Shown here in pieces: positions 57,191-64,000 of a stretch of 64,000 bases of DNA. The first letter of the stretch is position 1, and every line of letters begins with the position of its first letter. Under the pieces are notes generated by a model, which had not been told where the DNA came from, did no database searches, and was given only the letters and a program-made list of their open reading frames with translations. This DNA is from Cellulosimicrobium cellulans. Its GTDB lineage: Bacteria; Actinomycetota; Actinomycetes; Actinomycetales; Cellulomonadaceae. The position numbers were made by a program, and so were the translations under genes. Location of the stretch: contig NZ_VEGH01000007.1 of assembly GCF_007679345.1 (NCBI RefSeq), forward strand, positions 186,001 to 250,000, in the 5' to 3' direction.

Positions 57191-59772
57191 TGCCTCGCAT
57201 CCCCCTGACGTGGCTCGCCGAGCACGTCGAGCTCCCCGAGAGCCTGTCCGCCGAGCAGCTGGCGGCGGACCTGGTCCGCGTCGGGCTCGAGGAGGAGGCC
57301 GTGCACCCGGCCGCCGTGTCCGGCCCGCTGGTAGTCGGCCGCGTCGTCGAGCGCGTGCCCGAGCCGCAGAAGAACGGCAAGACCATCAACTGGTGCCAGG
57401 TCGACGTGGGCGACCACAACGGCACGGCCGAGGACGGCACGCGCACCCCGCGCGGCATCGTGTGCGGCGCGCACAACTTCGACGTGGGCGACCACGTCGT
57501 CGTCGCGCTGCCCGGCACCGTGCTGCCCGGCCCGTTCGCGATCGCCAGCCGCAAGACCTACGGCCACGTCTCCGACGGCATGATCTGCTCGTCGCGCGAG
57601 CTGGGCCTCGGCGACGACCACGACGGCATCATCGTGCTGGCCGAGATGGGCATCGACGCCGCCCCCGGGACCGACGCGCGCGCCCTGCTGGGTCTGGGCG
57701 AGGAGGTCCTGGAGATCAACGTGACGCCGGACCGCGGCTACTGCTTCGCGATGCGCGGCGTCGCGCGGGAGTACGCGCACTCGACCGGCGCGGCGTTCAC
57801 CGACCGCGGTCTGCCGAGCGCGGGCGCCGACGAGGGCCTGGCCACCACGGGTGGCTTCGGCGTCGAGCTCCGTGACGAGGCGCCGATCCACGGCGTCGCC
57901 GGCGCGGACCGGTTCGTCGCGCGCGTCGTCCGGGGCGTCGCGGCCAGCAAGCCGTCGCCGACCTGGATGCAGCAGCGCCTGACCCAGGCCGGCATGCGGC
58001 CGATCTCGCTCGCCGTCGACGTCACGAACTACGTGATGCTCGACCTCGGGCAGCCGCTGCACGCCTACGACCTGGCGACGCTCGACGGCCCGATCGTCGT
58101 CCGGCGCGCCCGGGCGGGGGAGCGGCTCACCACGCTCGACGGCGCGGACCGGGCCCTCGACCCCGAGGACCTGCTCATCACCGACGGCCCCGACGCCGGG
58201 CGCGTGCTCGGGCTCGCGGGCGTCATGGGCGGCGCGGAGACCGAGGTCTCGGAGTCGACGACGGACCTGCTGATCGAGGCCGCGCACTTCGACCCGGTCT
58301 CGATCGCCCGCACCGCCCGGCGGCACAAGCTGCCGAGCGAGGCGAGCAAGCGGTTCGAGCGCGGCGTCGACCCGCAGCTGCCGCGCGTGGCCGCGGCCCG
58401 CGTGGTCGAGCTGCTGGTCGAGCACGGCGGCGGCACGGCCGACCCGGTGCTGACCGACGTCGACCTGACCACGCCGCCGCCCGTGCTGACCCTGCCGGTC
58501 GCGCTGCCGACGCGGCTCATCGGCCTGGACCTCGACGTCGCCGCCGTCTCGCGCTACCTGCGGGAGATCGGCTGCACCGTCGGCGAGGTCGTCGGGGCCG
58601 GCGCGGACGCGGTGGTGCCGGTGACCGTGCCGACGTGGCGCCCGGACCTCACCGAGCCGGTCGACCTGGTCGAGGAGGTCGCCCGGCTGCACGGCTACGA
58701 CGCGATCCCGTCGGTCGTCCCGCGCTCCCCGGTGGGCCTCGGCCTGACCGTCGCGCAGCGGCGCCGGCGCCGGGTGGCGCAGGTGCTGGCGGACGCGGGC
58801 TGGGTCGAGACGCTGTCGTACCCGTTCGTCGGGACGGCGCAGCTCGACGCGCTCGCGCTGCCCGCCGACGACGAGCGGCGCGCGATGGTCCGGCTGGCGA
58901 ACCCGCTGTCCGAGGAGCGGCCGTCGATGCGCGCGTCGCTGCTGGTGACGCTGCTCGACACGGCCCGCCGGAACGTCGCCCGCGGGACGACCGACCTCGC
59001 GGTGTTCGAGGTCGGCGCGGTCACGCTGCCCCGCCCGGGCGCGGCGTCGGCCCCGGTGCCCCCGATCGCGCAGCGGCCGTCGGACGACGTCCTCGACGCC
59101 GTCCGCGCGGCGGTGCCGCACCAGCCGCGGCACGTCGCCGGCGTGCTCACCGGCCTGCGGGAGCCCGCCGGCTGGTGGGGGCCCGGCCGCGCCGCCGACC
59201 ACACCGACGCGATCGACGCCGTGCGGCTGCTCGCCGAGACCCTGGGCGTCGAGCTCGCGGTCACGGCGGACGCCGAGCGGGCGCCGTGGCACCCGGGTCG
59301 CTGCGCGCGGTTCACCACCGCGGACGGCACCCTGGTCGGCCACGCCGGCGAGCTGCACCCGAACGTCGTGACGGCCCTCGGGCTGCCGGCGCGGGCGAGC
59401 GCGTTCGAGGTCGACCTGGACGCGCTGCTCGCCGCCGCCCCGCGCGAGGAGGTCGTCGCCCACGAGGTGTCGACGTTCCCGGTCGCCAAGGAGGACGTGG
59501 CCCTGGTGGTCCCGGCCGACGTGCCGGTGGCCGACGTGCTCGACGCGGTCCGCACCGGCGCCGCCGCCAGCGCGGCGGGCGACGTGCTGGAGAGCGCCCG
59601 GCTGTTCGACGTGTACACGGGCGAGCAGGTGGGCGAGGGCCAGCGGTCGCTCGCGTTCGCCCTGCGCCTGCGCGCGGCGGACCGCACGCTCACGGCGGAC
59701 GAGACCGCGGCCGTGCGCGCCGCGGTCGTCGCGGAGGCCGAGCGCCGCTTCGGCGCCACCCTCCGCGCGTAG
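57190..59772 (+). CDS. pheT: Phenylalanyl-tRNA synthetase beta subunit
   Basis: An 860-residue subunit. The B1 EMAP-like tRNA-binding domain has GRVVERVPEPQKNGKTINWC, then the B3/B4 editing region (INVTPDRGYCFAMRGVARE), the B5 domain, the pseudo-catalytic core (EEVARLHGYDAIPS) and the C-terminal FDX-ACB domain (HEVSTFPVAKEDVALVVP). Full family length. It starts at the ATG overlapping the pheS stop. Confidence 0.97.
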
Positions 59773-59780
59773 CCCGCACC

Positions 59781-59831
59781 CCGACGGCCCCGGCCGCGCG
59801 CGCCCCGACGCCCGCGGACCGGGGCCGTCGG
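59781..59831 (+). terminator. Terminator after pheT
   Basis: ccgacggccccgg (59781-59793) pairs perfectly with 59819-59831 over a 25-nt GC-rich loop, 8 nt after the stop. Confidence 0.65.
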
Positions 59832-59884
59832 CGTCGCCACCCACGCAGCGCGGCAGCCGGCCCGGACGGCCTCCGCGCGCGTGC

Positions 59885-60005
59885 TATGGTGCCGACAACC
59901 AGCGAGAAGCGTCATCCGATCGAGCGTCATCTTGGGGTCGCACACCAGGGGTGTGCCGGCACAGGTGGCACCGTCCGGAGCACGTGGAGCGCGGGGAGAG
60001 CGACC
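59885..60005 (+). promoter_or_regulatory. Promoter region and leader of the antiterminator gene
   Basis: TATGGT at 59885-59890 is a likely -10 box with a leader of about 110 nt. The leader holds two copies of agcgtcatc (59908-59916, 59923-59931; 15-bp period) and a small hairpin gcacacc/ggtgtgc near 59940-59956. I saw no convincing antiterminator site here. Confidence 0.4.
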
Positions 60006-60854
60006 ATGCAGATCGCCAAGGTCTACAACAACAGCATCGTCCTGGCGGAGGCCAACGGGCGGTCGATGGTCGTCATCGGCACCGGCGTCGGGTTCGGTGC
60101 ACACCCGGGGGAGACCGTCGACGGCGCCCGGGTCGAGACGGTCTTCCCGTTCACCAGCGCGGAGCTGGAGCGGCTGAACCTCGGCATCCTCGAGCGGATC
60201 GACTCCGGCGAGCTGCTCCTGGTCACGGACCTGGTGGACCGGGTCAGCGACATGCTCGGGTACGCCTTCCGCAGCAGCATGGTGTTCGCACTGGTCGACC
60301 ACCTGGCGCACTACGAGGCGGCCAGCGCGTTCGACGACGAGCACCCGTTCCGGTGGATCGTGAAGACGGTCTACCCGCGGGAGTACCTGGCCGCCCGGTG
60401 GCTGCTCGACGAGCTCGGCCGGTCGCCGACCGGCTGGGACGTCCCGCGCTCGGGTGCGACGGCGATCGCGATCCACTTCATCAACAACCAGCACGCCGAC
60501 GGGGCGACGGGCGCGGTCGGACCCACCGAGCACATCCACCGGATCATCGAGCTGATCGAGCGCGGAGCCGGCACCCCGATCGACCGGACGACCCATCGGT
60601 ACGCCCGGTTCCTGACCCATCTGCGCTTCCTGGTGAACCGCGCGCAGATGCCGAGCCTGATCCACGAGCAGACCCCGCCCGAGGTGTTCGAGGCCGTCTA
60701 CGAGCGCGCGGCTGCGGCCACGCTGGCGATCCTGGGGGCCGTCTGCGACTACGTGCGGTCGGCGCTCGGTGGTGAGCTGGGACCCGCGGAGCGCGGGTAC
60801 CTGCTGCTCTACATCACCGAGCTCACCGCGCCGATGGGAGGCGCCGGCGACTGA
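60006..60854 (+). CDS. BglG/LicT-type transcriptional antiterminator
   Basis: A 282-residue protein with an N-terminal co-antiterminator RNA-binding domain (MQIAKVYNNSIVLAEANGR, about 1-58) and two PTS regulation domains (about 65-170 and 175-280). Conserved His lie in VDHLAHYEAA and TEHIHRIIEL, with HFINNQHADG between. In this family, phosphorylation by HPr and the cognate EII sets whether the dimer binds RNA and lets polymerase pass a terminator. Its target is very likely the hairpin before the PTS gene directly downstream. Confidence 0.92.
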   Translation: MQIAKVYNNSIVLAEANGRSMVVIGTGVGFGAHPGETVDGARVETVFPFTSAELERLNLGILERIDSGELLLVTDLVDRVSDMLGYAFRSSMVFALVDHLAHYEAASAFDDEHPFRWIVKTVYPREYLAARWLLDELGRSPTGWDVPRSGATAIAIHFINNQHADGATGAVGPTEHIHRIIELIERGAGTPIDRTTHRYARFLTHLRFLVNRAQMPSLIHEQTPPEVFEAVYERAAAATLAILGAVCDYVRSALGGELGPAERGYLLLYITELTAPMGGAGD

Positions 60855-60875
60855 CCGCCCGATTCCGCCCCCGGG

Positions 60876-60900
60876 GGAGTGACATTCGGTTGGCTTCACC
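60876..60900 (+). promoter_or_regulatory. Putative RNA antiterminator (RAT) site
   Basis: A 25-nt segment that opens GGAGTG and closes GGCTTCACC, like the GGATTG...GGCAAAACC ends of LicT/BglG sites. Its last four bases are the start of the terminator's left arm, the overlap that lets antiterminator binding exclude the terminator. Confidence 0.55.
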
Positions 60901-60935
60901 CCATCCCGTCCGTTCGAGCGGCACGGGGTGGGGTG
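60897..60935 (+). terminator. Conditional terminator before the PTS gene
   Basis: caccccatcccgt (60897-60909) pairs with acggggtggggtg (60923-60935) with one T-G pair; the loop is 13 nt and the sequence after it is ttgtgcat. It overlaps the RAT site. Confidence 0.7.
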
Positions 60936-60995
60936 TTGTGCATCCGGGGCACCGAGACCCCCGTCCCGCCCGCCCGAGCGAAGGAGCTCACCGCC

Positions 60996-64000
<3,005 letters not shown>

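Noticed and set aside
59940..59966. A second RAT/terminator before the antiterminator gene
   Set aside because: The segment is mostly the palindrome gtgccggcac and a 7-bp hairpin; it does not show the RAT ends as at 60876-60900.

Overview
The window is chromosomal DNA of a very high-GC (about 75% by eye) Gram-positive actinobacterium, most likely a Cellulomonas or a close relative in the Micrococcales. The reasons are the dcw cluster with ftsW, ftsQ, ftsZ, sepF, yggT and wag31/divIVA in actinobacterial order, a PriA-type HisA, an IF3 with an Ala/Pro tail, many GTG starts with 4-nt ATGA/GTGA overlaps, and many start codons placed just after a TANNNT -10 box. The genus is inferred from gene content and composition; no search was run.

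Layout. 1-1890: end of a possible HEPN gene, dinB, and a DUF3040 membrane protein. 2234-6701 (minus): a moxR / DUF58 / transglutaminase operon. 7129-23843: the division and cell-wall cluster mraZ, rsmH, ftsL, ftsI, murE, murF, mraY, murD, ftsW, a single reading frame joining murG and murC, ftsQ and ftsZ. 23850-26925: pgeF, sepF, yggT, divIVA and a DksA-type zinc-finger gene. 27011-32299: lspA, rluD-type pseudouridine synthase and dnaE. 32493-33713: an ArsR/SRPBCC pair and a small S4 protein. 33778-42844: histidine genes hisD, then (after a lipoprotein and a minus-strand RecQ-type helicase) hisC, hisB, an unknown gene, hisH, priA/hisA and an SseB-type gene. 43073-49739: a GerW-type protein, a trypsin-like lipoprotein with a membrane coiled-coil partner, an MFS transporter, DUF1844, catalase and Fur. 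50137-53876: infC, rpmI, rplT, a SpoU/TrmH methyltransferase and ThpR. 53982-55844: a lower-GC insert with a secreted NucA/NucB-type nuclease whose signal peptide lies in another frame, and an unknown partner gene. 56126-59772: pheS and pheT. 60006-64000: a beta-glucoside operon (antiterminator, PTS permease, GH1 glucosidase cut by the window end).

How the genes work together. The dcw genes make lipid II from UDP-MurNAc onward (MurC/D/E/F, MraY, MurG) and use it at the septum (FtsW, FtsI, FtsQ, FtsL, FtsZ, SepF), with DivIVA directing polar growth. MraZ probably controls its own operon through phased GTGGAG boxes. The most unusual points are the MurG-MurC fusion, the frame-disrupted nuclease with a possible inhibitor partner, 10-bp-phased box arrays on both sides of mraZ, a family of intergenic inverted repeats starting with CGCCGAG, an apparent AUC start for infC behind a hairpin leader, and widespread leaderless promoter geometry.
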